From positions 62,001-126,000 of the forward strand of contig NZ_BAABHD010000027.1 in the NCBI RefSeq assembly GCF_039541915.1: a stretch of DNA of 64,000 nucleotides, given 5' to 3'. The position numbers were made by a program, and so were the translations under genes. The notes under the pieces were generated by a model that saw nothing but the letters and a program-made list of their open reading frames with translations, was not told where the DNA came from and did no database searches. Source of the DNA: Nibrella saemangeumensis (lineage in GTDB: Bacteria > Bacteroidota > Bacteroidia > Cytophagales > Spirosomataceae). Positions 8,901 to 16,991 of the stretch are shown in pieces. The stretch's first letter is position 1. Every line of letters starts with the position of its first letter.

Positions 8901-10726
8901 ATTTCCGGAGTGACCTCAGAGTGCCGGATCGATGCCAGTTGGCGAACGGGTACCTGAACAGAAGCCAGTAACCGAAACAGGGCCGGATGATACGTTGTAT
9001 CAGCTTTACCGTAATACGTAAATTGCTTCGTCGTTGAGTTATAGTGATCTAATCCAGTGTTTGACCCAATCCATAAGGTGCTGTCACGGGCAGCCAGCAG
9101 CGCCGTGATAACATGGTAGTGCAACCGGTTCGACCTCATCGGATCCTGCTGAAAATGGGTGAAGGTTCCCCGCCGACGATCCATAAGGTACAATCCATTG
9201 GTCGTTGCTACCCAAAACTGCCCTCTGGCATCTTCGGTTAACGCCGTGACCCGATTTACACTGTTGATATTAATATGGGTAGCCAGATCAAGCCTGTACT
9301 GGATAATTTTTCCGGTTTTCCGGTCAAAACGGTCGAGCCCTCGGGTGGTACCAATCCAGAGTACCCCAGGCTCTGAGGGAGCTTCATAGACTACACTCAC
9401 CGCCGAAGTAGGGCTATTCCCCTGATCCGTAGCCCGGCTGAGCAAGGGTGTAAAGCGTGTTATTCGGCTTTGCCGGTTTAACCCTGCAAGCTGAAACCCA
9501 ACGGTCGAAGCCCAGATCAGGCCAGACTTATCGACCAGAAATTTAGAAATTAACTCTCCAATTAATCCCCCCGGATAACCGGCATTCGTTTCATAGCGGG
9601 TAAACAGACCGGTCTGCGGATTGTATTCGTCCAGACCACCGACGGTCGTTGTGAACCAGATGTGTCCATTAGCTGTCTCCTCAATGGCATCAACCACCAT
9701 ATCGTGCGGGGTATGCTCATTGGCAGGCTCATATCGATGATGCGTGAAAATGCCAGTTCGGGGATCAAGTTGGTCGAGTCCCTTACGCGTTGATACCCAG
9801 AGGTAACCGGCACGGTCTTCATAAACCGTTCGCACCGAATCGCATAATAAACTGCGGTCGTCCCCCGGTACATGCCGGTAATGCGTGATAACCCGGTTGG
9901 CAACCGGATCTACCCGCAACAAACCATGCTTGAATGTAGGCACCCATAACGTACTCTTCCGGTCAAAGCGAGGATATTTAATGAATCGGAAGACAGAATC
10001 TGACGCAGCTATCCCCTTAGGAAAATAGGGTATAAAGCGATCGTGTGCCCGGTCATAGCGATGCAGGATCGCTTCCGCACCGTCTATTGTTGCAGTCCGG
10101 GTAACTACCCAAATGGTACCCAGGGCATCTTCCAGCAGGCAGTTTCTGATATGGCCTGTTGCCGACATGTACAGCACCTGATTATGCATCAGACTGTTGG
10201 GGTCGCCTTCCCGATGGCGGTAGTGTGTCCAGGTATCTGTGGTGGGCTCATATCGACTCAGTAACCGTTGCTCTTCGTCGGTATTCACGATGACTACCCA
10301 GATACTACCGTTTTTATCTTCATGAATAAATTGTACACTTTGGCGGGCAGCAATGGCGTCTTTCCCTTTGGGTGAATACGAAATAAAGCGTTGGGTTGAC
10401 CGCTCAAAACGATATAGGCCGCCCCAACAACCTACCCAGATGTTGCCCTGGCGGTCTTCGTATAAACAGGTCACAATTCGCCCTTTCAAACTAAACGGAT
10501 CACGGGGATTATTCTGAAAAACGGTCATGGTCACGCCATCGTAGCGGACCAGGCCATTTCGTGTTCCCAGCCACATAAAGCCCAGATGGTCCTGCAGGAT
10601 CACATTAACGGAGTTGTCGGGCAGGCCGTCGGCGGTGGTGAGCTGCTCAAAATATACTCTAGGCTGCTGCCCAACGGCAGTGAGCCAAAAAGAGAGATAC
10701 ACCAGGAGAAAGGATAGCAGACGCAT
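5978..10726 (-). CDS. Hybrid two-component system (HTCS) sensor kinase/response regulator
   Basis: This 1582-residue one-protein signalling system starts with a signal peptide. Two-component regulator propeller repeats (patterns like GLPDNSVNVILQDHLGFMWL and GRIWIGTNNGLNQF) fill roughly residues 25-925, then a Y_Y_Y domain (about 960-1025), one membrane helix (about 1035-1055), a HisKA domain with the phospho-acceptor His1081 in ITHEFRTPLSLI, an HATPase domain with DTGIGI and GTGIGLALV, a receiver domain with Asp1382 in ISDIMMPVMDG and the lysine in YLTKPF, and a C-terminal AraC-type HTH (about 1485-1582). It should sense a periplasmic ligand, often an oligosaccharide, and act directly on DNA. 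It is longer than the usual 1300-1400 residues because a non-propeller segment of about 155 residues lies at roughly 573-728. No SusC/SusD pair is adjacent, so the target genes are not obvious. Confidence 0.95.
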   Translation of the reverse strand: MRLLSFLLVYLSFWLTAVGQQPRVYFEQLTTADGLPDNSVNVILQDHLGFMWLGTRNGLVRYDGVTMTVFQNNPRDPFSLKGRIVTCLYEDRQGNIWVGCWGGLYRFERSTQRFISYSPKGKDAIAARQSVQFIHEDKNGSIWVVIVNTDEEQRLLSRYEPTTDTWTHYRHREGDPNSLMHNQVLYMSATGHIRNCLLEDALGTIWVVTRTATIDGAEAILHRYDRAHDRFIPYFPKGIAASDSVFRFIKYPRFDRKSTLWVPTFKHGLLRVDPVANRVITHYRHVPGDDRSLLCDSVRTVYEDRAGYLWVSTRKGLDQLDPRTGIFTHHRYEPANEHTPHDMVVDAIEETANGHIWFTTTVGGLDEYNPQTGLFTRYETNAGYPGGLIGELISKFLVDKSGLIWASTVGFQLAGLNRQSRITRFTPLLSRATDQGNSPTSAVSVVYEAPSEPGVLWIGTTRGLDRFDRKTGKIIQYRLDLATHININSVNRVTALTEDARGQFWVATTNGLYLMDRRRGTFTHFQQDPMRSNRLHYHVITALLAARDSTLWIGSNTGLDHYNSTTKQFTYYGKADTTYHPALFRLLASVQVPVRQLASIRHSEVTPEIIQTFSLKEPSDVAISALGAVYPSVKNEHGWLEDATGRVIWELNYKQTRMGGRRKRIQIDAIHLRAGSYYLHYKSRIFPGMGKNATGYATEPTSYYPELWGIQLVRITPAEADSLNRLKKRWMYNGLSSWSVQALHQDKKGRIWIGTNNGLNQFEPRTGRFIHYRDTLNNLVSIRSVHEDSNGILWLGDNMNGLFRHNPDNGVVNQYTTADGLSHNSITSIQADGRGQLWLSTYNGICRFDPKTQQFRTYTTANGLSGMIFRYPSFRSADGSLFFLGEHGINTLAPDQRYDDPQPPRLALTEVDIFNQKATIGPDEPLQKHISVAEKLTLAHDQNDVTFHFAALHYTRPAECRYAVRLEPYDKDWVALGTARQVRYMALAPGTYTFRVKAANADGVWNQKGVSVQVVVLPPWWQTWWAYALYALAFGGLVLAFIRYRVEQGRQQQEMAFKRREAEQLRAMDELKTRFFSNITHEFRTPLSLIMAPTETLLEGETLPAKQGLLTTIQRNAKQLLNLINQLLDLSKLEAGKMAVSERQGNLSEFVGQLVETFRPMALQRQLTLTFAVDDLPGDYIFDAGKWERIISNLLANALKFTPEQGTVMVSLRADTETSVRLTISDTGIGIAPDKLPHIFDRFYQADDSRTRTYEGTGIGLALVKELTDLLGGSITVRSQVNQGTQVELIMPVRPAQELPAPAAVTAPEPMNGSPVLPHEPVTSNALTEPGKPVVLLAEDNTELREFMAQTLSAEFRVITAANGEEGWQLAQQEIPDLVISDIMMPVMDGYALCRQLKTHPATNHVAVVLLTARSSQESRLEGFQYGADEYLTKPFHVGELQMRVRNIVAHQQKLRRYYAGQLSAVEEPLQPEAVQDPFLQQVYGLLDAHLDDSTFGVDQLAEGLAMSRRTLHRKLTTLIELSAGDVIRQYRLKRAAELLRQGYPVAQTAYQVGFESPQYFSRAFKEFYQYTPSEFVNRLAG

Positions 10727-10859
10727 AAACGGCGAGAGGAAGAAGCTTCTATTTTTCTGATACCCAGTACACTACTTACAAGGTACTGATTGACAAAGAG
10801 AATTGCTAATGAACAGAGTAAGCGGTAGCCTGCTCCGTTCAGAAGGGCATTAATTTATC

Positions 10860-11600
10860 TTACTTGCGGGTTATGAGCTGCTGCGGAGCCGTCGGCCAGT
10901 CGGTGCCCATGAGCTGCACCAGAGCATCGCGTGAACCGTAGGAAAGTGTAACCGGCTGCTGGTACTGCCGGGTCGCGCTCTTCACCCGAATCTGGTACGT
11001 GCCCGCCGGCATGCCCGCCAGATTGATATGGTGGCGGCTAGCGGTCAGGTGGGTGATGTGTTCGTAAACGGCGGTGTGATCTTCTCCCAGCACCGTAATG
11101 GTCAATCGCTCCTGAGTCGGATTTACCAACACCAGATGCACGGAGGGTTTGGCGGCCTGGGTGTACCATTGCACTCGTCCCCCGGTCGCGTCCGGCGTAT
11201 TCGTTACCTCCGGTTCAGCAGTAGCGGGTTTCGGGCGGCTGCGCCGGGTTACCGGTTCGGAGCAGGTAACAGGTATGCCGGAGACCGCAACGGCAGAAGC
11301 CACCAACTGATTGTCGACCAACCGGGCCAGCGTCTGATCCAGCCGGCGGGTATTGGCAGACGTGAGTTTAATGTACCGGTTGGGCATTGACTCCTGATAC
11401 ACCAGTTGGCTATCGCCATTGTAGAACCGGATCAGCGTACCCCGGATGGTATGATCGGTTTTAAGATTCCAGTACCCACGGGCGGGTTCGGCGGCTTGGG
11501 TGTAATACCCATTGTGCTGCGCCTGAGCGCTTACGGCACAGCCAATAAGGAACAATACACGGATGATAACCTGGTTTGAAAAAGAGGATAACGGTTTCAT
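10860..11600 (-). CDS. Secreted protein of unknown function
   Basis: This 246-residue product has a signal peptide ending near SAQAQ (residue 28). The mature part has two similar-looking beta-rich halves: YYTQAAEPARGYWNLKTD near the start and WYTQAAKPSVHLVLVNPTQ in the second half both introduce a module that continues with short strands. The last part, MPAGTYQIRVKSA, resembles a carboxypeptidase-regulatory or T9SS-like surface module, but no sorting signal is convincing. The protein could bind to the cell surface or a polymer. It is about 130 bp upstream of the HTCS gene on the same strand, so a functional link is possible but unproven. Confidence 0.65.
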   Translation of the reverse strand: MKPLSSFSNQVIIRVLFLIGCAVSAQAQHNGYYTQAAEPARGYWNLKTDHTIRGTLIRFYNGDSQLVYQESMPNRYIKLTSANTRRLDQTLARLVDNQLVASAVAVSGIPVTCSEPVTRRSRPKPATAEPEVTNTPDATGGRVQWYTQAAKPSVHLVLVNPTQERLTITVLGEDHTAVYEHITHLTASRHHINLAGMPAGTYQIRVKSATRQYQQPVTLSYGSRDALVQLMGTDWPTAPQQLITRK

Positions 11601-11772
11601 GATGGTGACCGGTTTATGTGGAAGGACTACCGGACAATATTCCTGAATTAGCCGCTAACGGATGTGTAATCCGGGGACAAAGACGTGTACTTTTGGGCCA
11701 TCAGTGCTCCATCTGTATAAATCTCATCTATAGGATGCTCCAGCTCTCTGGAAAACACTGAGCATAATACCC

Positions 11773-13266
11773 TTATTTCAAACTTAGCAAGCCATTTGGA
11801 TGCTGTTTATGCCAAATAGTGGCTTGCTGGTATTGATTGGCGACAGCCAGCACGATAGCTTCCCCAAAGCGCGGGCCAACAATTTGCAGACCAATGGGCA
11901 AGCCATCTGGCGAAAAGCCACAGGGGATGCTAATAGCCGGTAGACCAAGTCTGTTAAAAGGCGATAAGTACTCCAGGGAAAGCGCTGCTGAGCTTTTATC
12001 GGCACATTCAAAAATAGAAAGAGGAAGTGTCAGTAGTGTTGGCAACATCAACACATCAACATTCCGGAAAAGGCTGTTAGCCGAATGACGAAGTAGGGCT
12101 AACTCCTGATAACCCTGCATCAATTGAACCGGGGTAATGTCCTTGCCCCGACCAATCAGAGGTAATATTTTGGGATGGACGAGCGCACTCTGCTCTTGAA
12201 CGATGGTGTTAAAAATTGCCCCCGACTCGGCAAAGAGCAGGTTAGAGAGATTCCGCGTGTTTGGCAGCACCGGTGCTGTCTGAATACTAGCCCCAAGACC
12301 ACGATACACTGATACTGCTTCAGTAATCCGTTGCTGAACAATGTCCATAGTTTTCGTTTTATCCATTAACAGGCCAATCCGAAGGGCAGATTTCTTTTGA
12401 TAAAGAAAAGCAGGATAATCAACCCTATTTGCTTCTGTACTGGCCGGATCAAGTGGATCAAAACCCACTGATACCTTGAGCATCAAAGCCGCATCCTGCG
12501 CCGTTCGGCAGATTAGTCCGACGTGGTCGAAGGAGTAGCTAAGCGGAAAAATACCCCGAACGCTGATTAAACCATAGGTAGGTTTAAGACCGGTAAGATT
12601 ACAGATCGATGCAGGAATACGGACCGATCCGCCTGTATCGGTTCCAATTGCCGCGATACACATACCGGCGGCCAATGCGGCCGCCGATCCACCGGACGAC
12701 CCACCAGCAATGTAGTCCGGATTCCAGGGATTATGCACGGGTCCGGTGAAGCCCGTCAGCGAGGTCGAACCATAGGCAAATTCTTCCATACAGGTCTTAC
12801 CGATCAGTACTGCCCCGGCTTCTTTCAATCGACGAATTACCTCGGCATCTTCCGTTGGGATTCGATCTTTAAAGACAGCACTTCCTACCGTTGTCCGAAT
12901 GCCTGCCGTATCGATATTATCCTTTATTCCAATCGGGATGCCATGCAAAGGTCCCTTATACTTGCCCTTCCTGATCTCGTCTTCCGCCTGTTTGGCCTGC
13001 GCCATTGCCTGTTCGTCCATTATGGTGATAAACGCATTGAGTTTGGGATTTAACAACTCAATCTGTTTTAAACAGGCCTGAGTTAGTTCCACAGGGGAGA
13101 CTTTCCGGCGATGCACTAAGGTGGCGGCTTCGGCCAGGCTAAGAAACGCCAGGTCAGGTGGCGACGAATGGGCAAAGGAAGAAGGACCCATTAGCGAGAG
13201 GCCAACGGCAGCGGTGGTAGATTGACGGAGAAACTCGCGTCGGGAGGAGTAGAAAAAAGGCTTCAT
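11773..13266 (-). CDS. Tat-exported amidase (amidase signature family)
   Basis: The 497-residue product belongs to the amidase signature family. The catalytic lysine is in GIPIGIKDNID, the cis-serine in GGSSGGSAAALAAG, and the nucleophilic serine in TDTGGSVRIPAS, so the Ser-cisSer-Lys triad looks intact. The N-terminus has a twin-arginine signal, SRREFLRQS followed by a hydrophobic run, so the enzyme is exported. This argues against it being GatA, which is cytoplasmic and lies with gatB. I chose the ATG at 13266 over a TTG at 13287. It follows histidine kinase gene a on the same strand with 17 bp between stop and start, so the two are probably cotranscribed. The substrate amide is unknown. 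Confidence 0.9.
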   Translation of the reverse strand: MKPFFYSSRREFLRQSTTAAVGLSLMGPSSFAHSSPPDLAFLSLAEAATLVHRRKVSPVELTQACLKQIELLNPKLNAFITIMDEQAMAQAKQAEDEIRKGKYKGPLHGIPIGIKDNIDTAGIRTTVGSAVFKDRIPTEDAEVIRRLKEAGAVLIGKTCMEEFAYGSTSLTGFTGPVHNPWNPDYIAGGSSGGSAAALAAGMCIAAIGTDTGGSVRIPASICNLTGLKPTYGLISVRGIFPLSYSFDHVGLICRTAQDAALMLKVSVGFDPLDPASTEANRVDYPAFLYQKKSALRIGLLMDKTKTMDIVQQRITEAVSVYRGLGASIQTAPVLPNTRNLSNLLFAESGAIFNTIVQEQSALVHPKILPLIGRGKDITPVQLMQGYQELALLRHSANSLFRNVDVLMLPTLLTLPLSIFECADKSSAALSLEYLSPFNRLGLPAISIPCGFSPDGLPIGLQIVGPRFGEAIVLAVANQYQQATIWHKQHPNGLLSLK

Positions 13267-13283
13267 ATAGACAGCTTTTCTTT

Positions 13284-15314
13284 TCAATCTCTAGGTAAGT
13301 ACCTTCCCACGTAATAAGGCTCTCGTTCGGTTGGCAGACTGATGATAAACTCTGTAAACTCCCCTGTCTGTGATTCAACGGTCATAGCTCCACCATGCCC
13401 TTTGGTGACAATATCATAACTCAGCGACAGCCCCAATCCTGTACCCTGCCCTGTTGGCTTAGTGGTAAAGAAGGGTTGGTAGATTTTGGTGAGAATCTCA
13501 GGCGGTATACCCGTGCCGTTGTCCTTCACTCGCAGTTCCACCCGACCATTCTCCCGGTGCGTACTCACCTCAATCTGCGGTTGGTATCCAATTAACACCT
13601 GCTTTTGCTTTTCCTGAATGGCATAAAAGGCGTTGTTGTAGAGGTTAAACAGTACCCGACCCATATCCTGGGCCGCTATATTGACCTTACCTAGACCAGA
13701 ATCCAGATTCAGTCGCAGGTCGGCGGTGAAACTGTCGTCTTTGGCTTTGAGATTTTGGTAAGCCAGCCGCAAGTACTCATCAGCAAGGGCGTTCAGATCA
13801 GCAGGTTCTTTCTGGCCACTACTGGCTTGGGAGTGTTGCAGCATGCCTTTGACAATGCTGTCGGCCCGTTTGCCGTGGTGGTTTACCTTTTCGAGGGTTT
13901 CTTTCAAGTCTTCGGCCAATTCCAGTGCATCGTCGGAGTGACCAGCCCGGACTTCATCGATCAACTCTCCGACTAGTTCGGTGCTGACCTCGGAAAGATT
14001 GTTGACGAAGTTCAACGGGTTCTGAATTTCGTGGGCGATACCCGCCGTTAGCTCCCCCAGACTGGCCATTTTCTCGCGTTGGATGAGTTGTTGCTGCGTG
14101 GTTTTCAACTCAGTGAGGGCGGTTTCGGCTTTAGCTCGCTGGTGATTAATTTCTTCTTTTTGCCGATGTAGCAGCCAATTGGCTTTTTGCTGCTGCCGAT
14201 TGTTTCGATACAGAATAAAGGCAATGAGCAGTAACACGCCTAACCCCGCCAGCAACGCATATTGCCGGACCTGATTCTGATAGGCTATAGTCCGGGCTTC
14301 GATTTCGCGCTGACGTTCTTGTTCATCGGTGACCAGCTTTTGCAGTTCCTGAATCTTCTCGGCCCCATATAGGTCTTCATTAACCGATTTGGCAATTTTT
14401 ACATACCTGTAAGCCTCCCTGATATTATCGCTGGATTCAAAGACTTCGGCTAACAAGTCGCTGGCCGTTAATACACCCTGGCTATAAGAAAGGCGCTGTG
14501 CCTCAGTCAGCGATGTTCTGGCGTAGTAAATGCAGGAATCCTGCCGGCCTGCCTCTCTGTAAAGTTGAGCCAGCTTCAAATCAACGTCAGCCAATGCCCG
14601 GCGGTCATGGTTCTGGATAGCTAATCGCCTGATTTTGTGAATGAGTTGAAAATCGGGCTGTTGATTTCCATACTGATTTTGGATATTAACATAAGTCGCC
14701 AGAACACCTAAACTTAAACGGGGTGACAGGGGGAATCGGGTGCTTTTTTGGTAGGCTAGCTGGCTATAATATAAGGAGGAATCTTTCTGCTCTAATTTAG
14801 AATAAAGTACAGCCAGATTCATGAATGTCGCGGCCAAACCTTCTTCGTTACGAATGGCCTCATATCTCTGTTTAGCCTGTCTGTAGTAAGCTAAAGCGTT
14901 AGCGTAATTCTTAATATCACGGTTGATGTTGGCAATGCGCATCAATGCAAACCCGGCATCCAGATCAAGATGATTATCCACGGCAATCTGTAACGATTTT
15001 AACTGAAGCTGGAGTGCCTTTGGTAAATCTCCACCTTGTCTCACCACAAGAGCGATTATCCCTAATGCTCTGGATTCTCCTTTTGCAAACTTTATTTTCT
15101 CAGCCAGCTTCAGTGCTTGCTGAGCATACTTCATAGACGTATCCGGATTGGCTATATAATAGTCAAAAGCAATGTCTGCCATAGTCAATATCCGACTAGT
15201 GTCTGGTTGGGGCTGCGTAAGCAGGCGTCTGAGACTGTCGGTTCGGGCGTTCTGAGCCGGAGCAACGAGAACAGGAAAGATCCACAAAAAGAAGAAAATC
15301 GGCAATCGTTTCAT
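13284..15314 (-). CDS. TPR-containing sensor histidine kinase (paralogue a)
   Basis: This 676-residue protein has a signal peptide, a periplasmic TPR-rich sensor region (about residues 25-335), one membrane helix (about 350-370), a coiled coil that ends in LIQREKMASLGELTAGIAHE, and a kinase core. The phospho-acceptor is His428 in AHEIQNPLNFVNNL. The ATP-binding part has the N-box NLYNNAFYA, VKDNGTGIP and GQGTGLGLSLSYDI. No response regulator gene is adjacent, so the partner is elsewhere. It is one of six close paralogues in the window, with the C-terminus LPTEREPYYVGRYLPRD differing from the others. It heads a unit with the amidase gene and is preceded by a leader shared with paralogues c and f. 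Confidence 0.95.
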   Translation of the reverse strand: MKRLPIFFFLWIFPVLVAPAQNARTDSLRRLLTQPQPDTSRILTMADIAFDYYIANPDTSMKYAQQALKLAEKIKFAKGESRALGIIALVVRQGGDLPKALQLQLKSLQIAVDNHLDLDAGFALMRIANINRDIKNYANALAYYRQAKQRYEAIRNEEGLAATFMNLAVLYSKLEQKDSSLYYSQLAYQKSTRFPLSPRLSLGVLATYVNIQNQYGNQQPDFQLIHKIRRLAIQNHDRRALADVDLKLAQLYREAGRQDSCIYYARTSLTEAQRLSYSQGVLTASDLLAEVFESSDNIREAYRYVKIAKSVNEDLYGAEKIQELQKLVTDEQERQREIEARTIAYQNQVRQYALLAGLGVLLLIAFILYRNNRQQQKANWLLHRQKEEINHQRAKAETALTELKTTQQQLIQREKMASLGELTAGIAHEIQNPLNFVNNLSEVSTELVGELIDEVRAGHSDDALELAEDLKETLEKVNHHGKRADSIVKGMLQHSQASSGQKEPADLNALADEYLRLAYQNLKAKDDSFTADLRLNLDSGLGKVNIAAQDMGRVLFNLYNNAFYAIQEKQKQVLIGYQPQIEVSTHRENGRVELRVKDNGTGIPPEILTKIYQPFFTTKPTGQGTGLGLSLSYDIVTKGHGGAMTVESQTGEFTEFIISLPTEREPYYVGRYLPRD

Positions 15315-15462
15315 GAAGAATACAGCACCGGCAGTGGTGGGTCAAGGAAAGGATTCGTAGCAGCAGGGATAGATGCTGTCCGGCGACAATCCCCGTGTCA
15401 CTAGCCGGCAGCCGTAGAGCAGGTAACCAACGCGTTACTGTCTTCTAATGTATACATTTTCA
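15315..15462 (-). promoter_or_regulatory. Conserved leader of kinase a: palindrome and nested hairpin
   Basis: The leader of kinase a matches those of paralogues c and f. Reading along the minus strand, it has TGAAAATGTATACATTAG (15445-15462, with the perfect 10-bp palindrome ATGTATACAT at 15448-15457), then CTCTACGG, then a hairpin at 15380-15408 with outer arms CCGGC/GCCGG, inner arms GACA/TGTC and the loop CGGGGAT, and finally TGCCGGTGCTG before the start codon. The palindrome lies 134 bases before the ATG, as in f (134) and c (135). TACATTAG, within the conserved block, is one mismatch from the Bacteroidota -7 element TAnnTTTG. The role as promoter/operator or structured leader RNA is inferred. 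Confidence 0.7.
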
Positions 15463-15706
15463 GGCAAATAAAGGCAGGCGCGTTTATTAATCGGCTACGG
15501 GTCGACTTATTTTCATTCTCCGTCATTAATTCGGGCCGAAACGTTACCATTTTGACCTGAATCACAACATAAAACTTTCATCTTCAGACAGTTGACTTGC
15601 ATCAACTATTTTGTACATTGCTCTTAAAACTTGAATGTACCAATAGCATTTTTGAAATGCTTCCGGTATTGCTTCCTTATGTTTTCGAACCTTTACTCTT
15701 CATTTT
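15315..15706. other. Divergent intergenic region between kinase a and the dioxygenase
   Basis: This 392-bp stretch holds the kinase a leader (15315-15462). The remaining 245 bp toward the dioxygenase are AT-richer and should carry its promoter. TTTG near 15650 followed by TATGTTTT near 15680 is a poor fit to the Bacteroidota promoter (spacer of about 23 bp). I see no gene and no terminator. Confidence 0.6.
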
Positions 15707-16612
15707 ATGCAACGCCGAACCTTTCTTCAAAACACCGCCCTGTGCGCCGTAGCGGTTAGCACTACCGGTTTTATCCATTTCAACGGACAGCGTTACGCCG
15801 GTGACTGCGAGACTACCACCGACATTCTTGGCCCTTTTTACCGACCCGGCGCTCCACTCCGTACCAACCTGCTCGTACCCGGCGCTCCTGGTCAGGAAGT
15901 TGTTTTGCGGGGAACCGTAAAGCACAAAGACTGTGTCACCCCTTACCAAGGTGCCAACGTGGAACTTTGGCACTGCGACGCCAATGGCCAATACGACAAT
16001 GCGTCGCCCGACTTCCGCTACCGGGGCGCAACCGTCTGCGATGACCATGGAAGCTACGAGTTTCTCACCGTAATGCCGGTCCCCTACGACGATACCGGCA
16101 ATGGCCAGTTCCGGCCCGCCCATTTTCATTTACTAATTTCGGCACCAGGGTATCAGAGCCTTGTTACCCAGCTCTACTTTACCGGTGATCCCTATCTGAC
16201 TACGGATGTCTACGCAGCTTCGTCAAAGGCTAAACAACGGGTTCTGACCGTCAAACCAACGGCCAACAACCGAAAACTCGTATCGTTTGATGTGACTATG
16301 ACCGAAAATCTACTGGCAGAACCCGCAGCTATCGACCGATTAGCAGGCACCTACCTTGATGAAAAAGATAGGAATCTGAAAACGGAATTCTTTAAACGCG
16401 ACGGTCAGTTATGGCGTAAATCCGGACGTGTTGTTTACGGAATAAACTACGAGTACATCGGCAATAATACGTTTGCCCAAAGCGGCTTACCTCCCGGACT
16501 GATCCGCACCTATCTGTTTGAACCCCAGGCTGATGGTTCAGTAAAAGTAACCTCTACCAACATTGATGCGAAGGGTAATAAAGTAGTCACCGTTTCCTTC
16601 AAAAAACCATAA
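15707..16612 (+). CDS. Tat-exported intradiol ring-cleavage dioxygenase
   Basis: The 301-residue product has a Tat-like start, MQRRTFLQNTAL, and the intradiol dioxygenase domain of catechol/protocatechuate enzymes. The four Fe(III) ligands are visible as Tyr96 in NGQYDN, Tyr127 in MPVPYDD, and His139 and His141 in FRPAHFH. Family members open catechol-type rings between the two hydroxyls, giving a muconate. Export is unusual for the classical enzyme but is known from annotation of many proteins of this subgroup. After the dioxygenase domain (to about residue 205) there is an extra module of about 95 residues of unknown role, rich in beta strands. A hydrolase remnant follows four bases downstream. 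No beta-ketoadipate genes are near, so the physiological substrate is unclear. Confidence 0.9.
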   Translation: MQRRTFLQNTALCAVAVSTTGFIHFNGQRYAGDCETTTDILGPFYRPGAPLRTNLLVPGAPGQEVVLRGTVKHKDCVTPYQGANVELWHCDANGQYDNASPDFRYRGATVCDDHGSYEFLTVMPVPYDDTGNGQFRPAHFHLLISAPGYQSLVTQLYFTGDPYLTTDVYAASSKAKQRVLTVKPTANNRKLVSFDVTMTENLLAEPAAIDRLAGTYLDEKDRNLKTEFFKRDGQLWRKSGRVVYGINYEYIGNNTFAQSGLPPGLIRTYLFEPQADGSVKVTSTNIDAKGNKVVTVSFKKP

Positions 16613-16616
16613 TCCG

Positions 16617-16921
16617 ATGAAATCTCAATGTCTGAAACTCACCGGCTTTTTATGGCTGATGGGTTTGATACCTATCAGGAAGCTTTCCCGTTGTATTATG
16701 TCACCAGTGATGATCCGCCGTTCCTGCTTATCCACGGCGATGCCGACGAGACGGTTCCGATCAAAAACTCCGAAGTCATGGAGCAGGCCCTTCGGAAAGC
16801 GGGTGTACCAGTTAAGCTGATCTCCGTTCCCGGTGGGAAGCATGGTCAGGAATTTCCTGGACCCACCTATTACATGCGGGAGATGCCACGCTGGTTCGAC
16901 CAGTATTTGCTGAAAAAATAA
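16617..16921 (+). pseudogene. Remnant of an exported alpha/beta hydrolase
   Basis: Two parts in different frames look like the two ends of one gene. At 16617 a start codon opens a signal-peptide-like MKSQCLKLTGFLWLMGLIPI, and after about 20 codons the homologous reading continues in another frame (that of 16628) as PLYYVTSDDPPFLLIHGDAD, then GGKHGQEFPGP. The second part holds the acid and histidine of a BD-FAE/dienelactone-type hydrolase, but the nucleophile elbow and the HGG region, normally about 200 residues before, are missing. The simplest reading is a large internal deletion with a frameshift. It follows the dioxygenase stop by four bases and may once have been its operon partner. Confidence 0.75.
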
Positions 16922-16991
16922 GACACTAAACTTCAAGCAGTATAGAATAGGGTTTAAAATCACCTACTGCCCATTTCAAGCATTTACCATC

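Noticed and set aside
11773..13266. Calling the amidase GatA
   Set aside because: It has a Tat signal and no gatB or gatC nearby.
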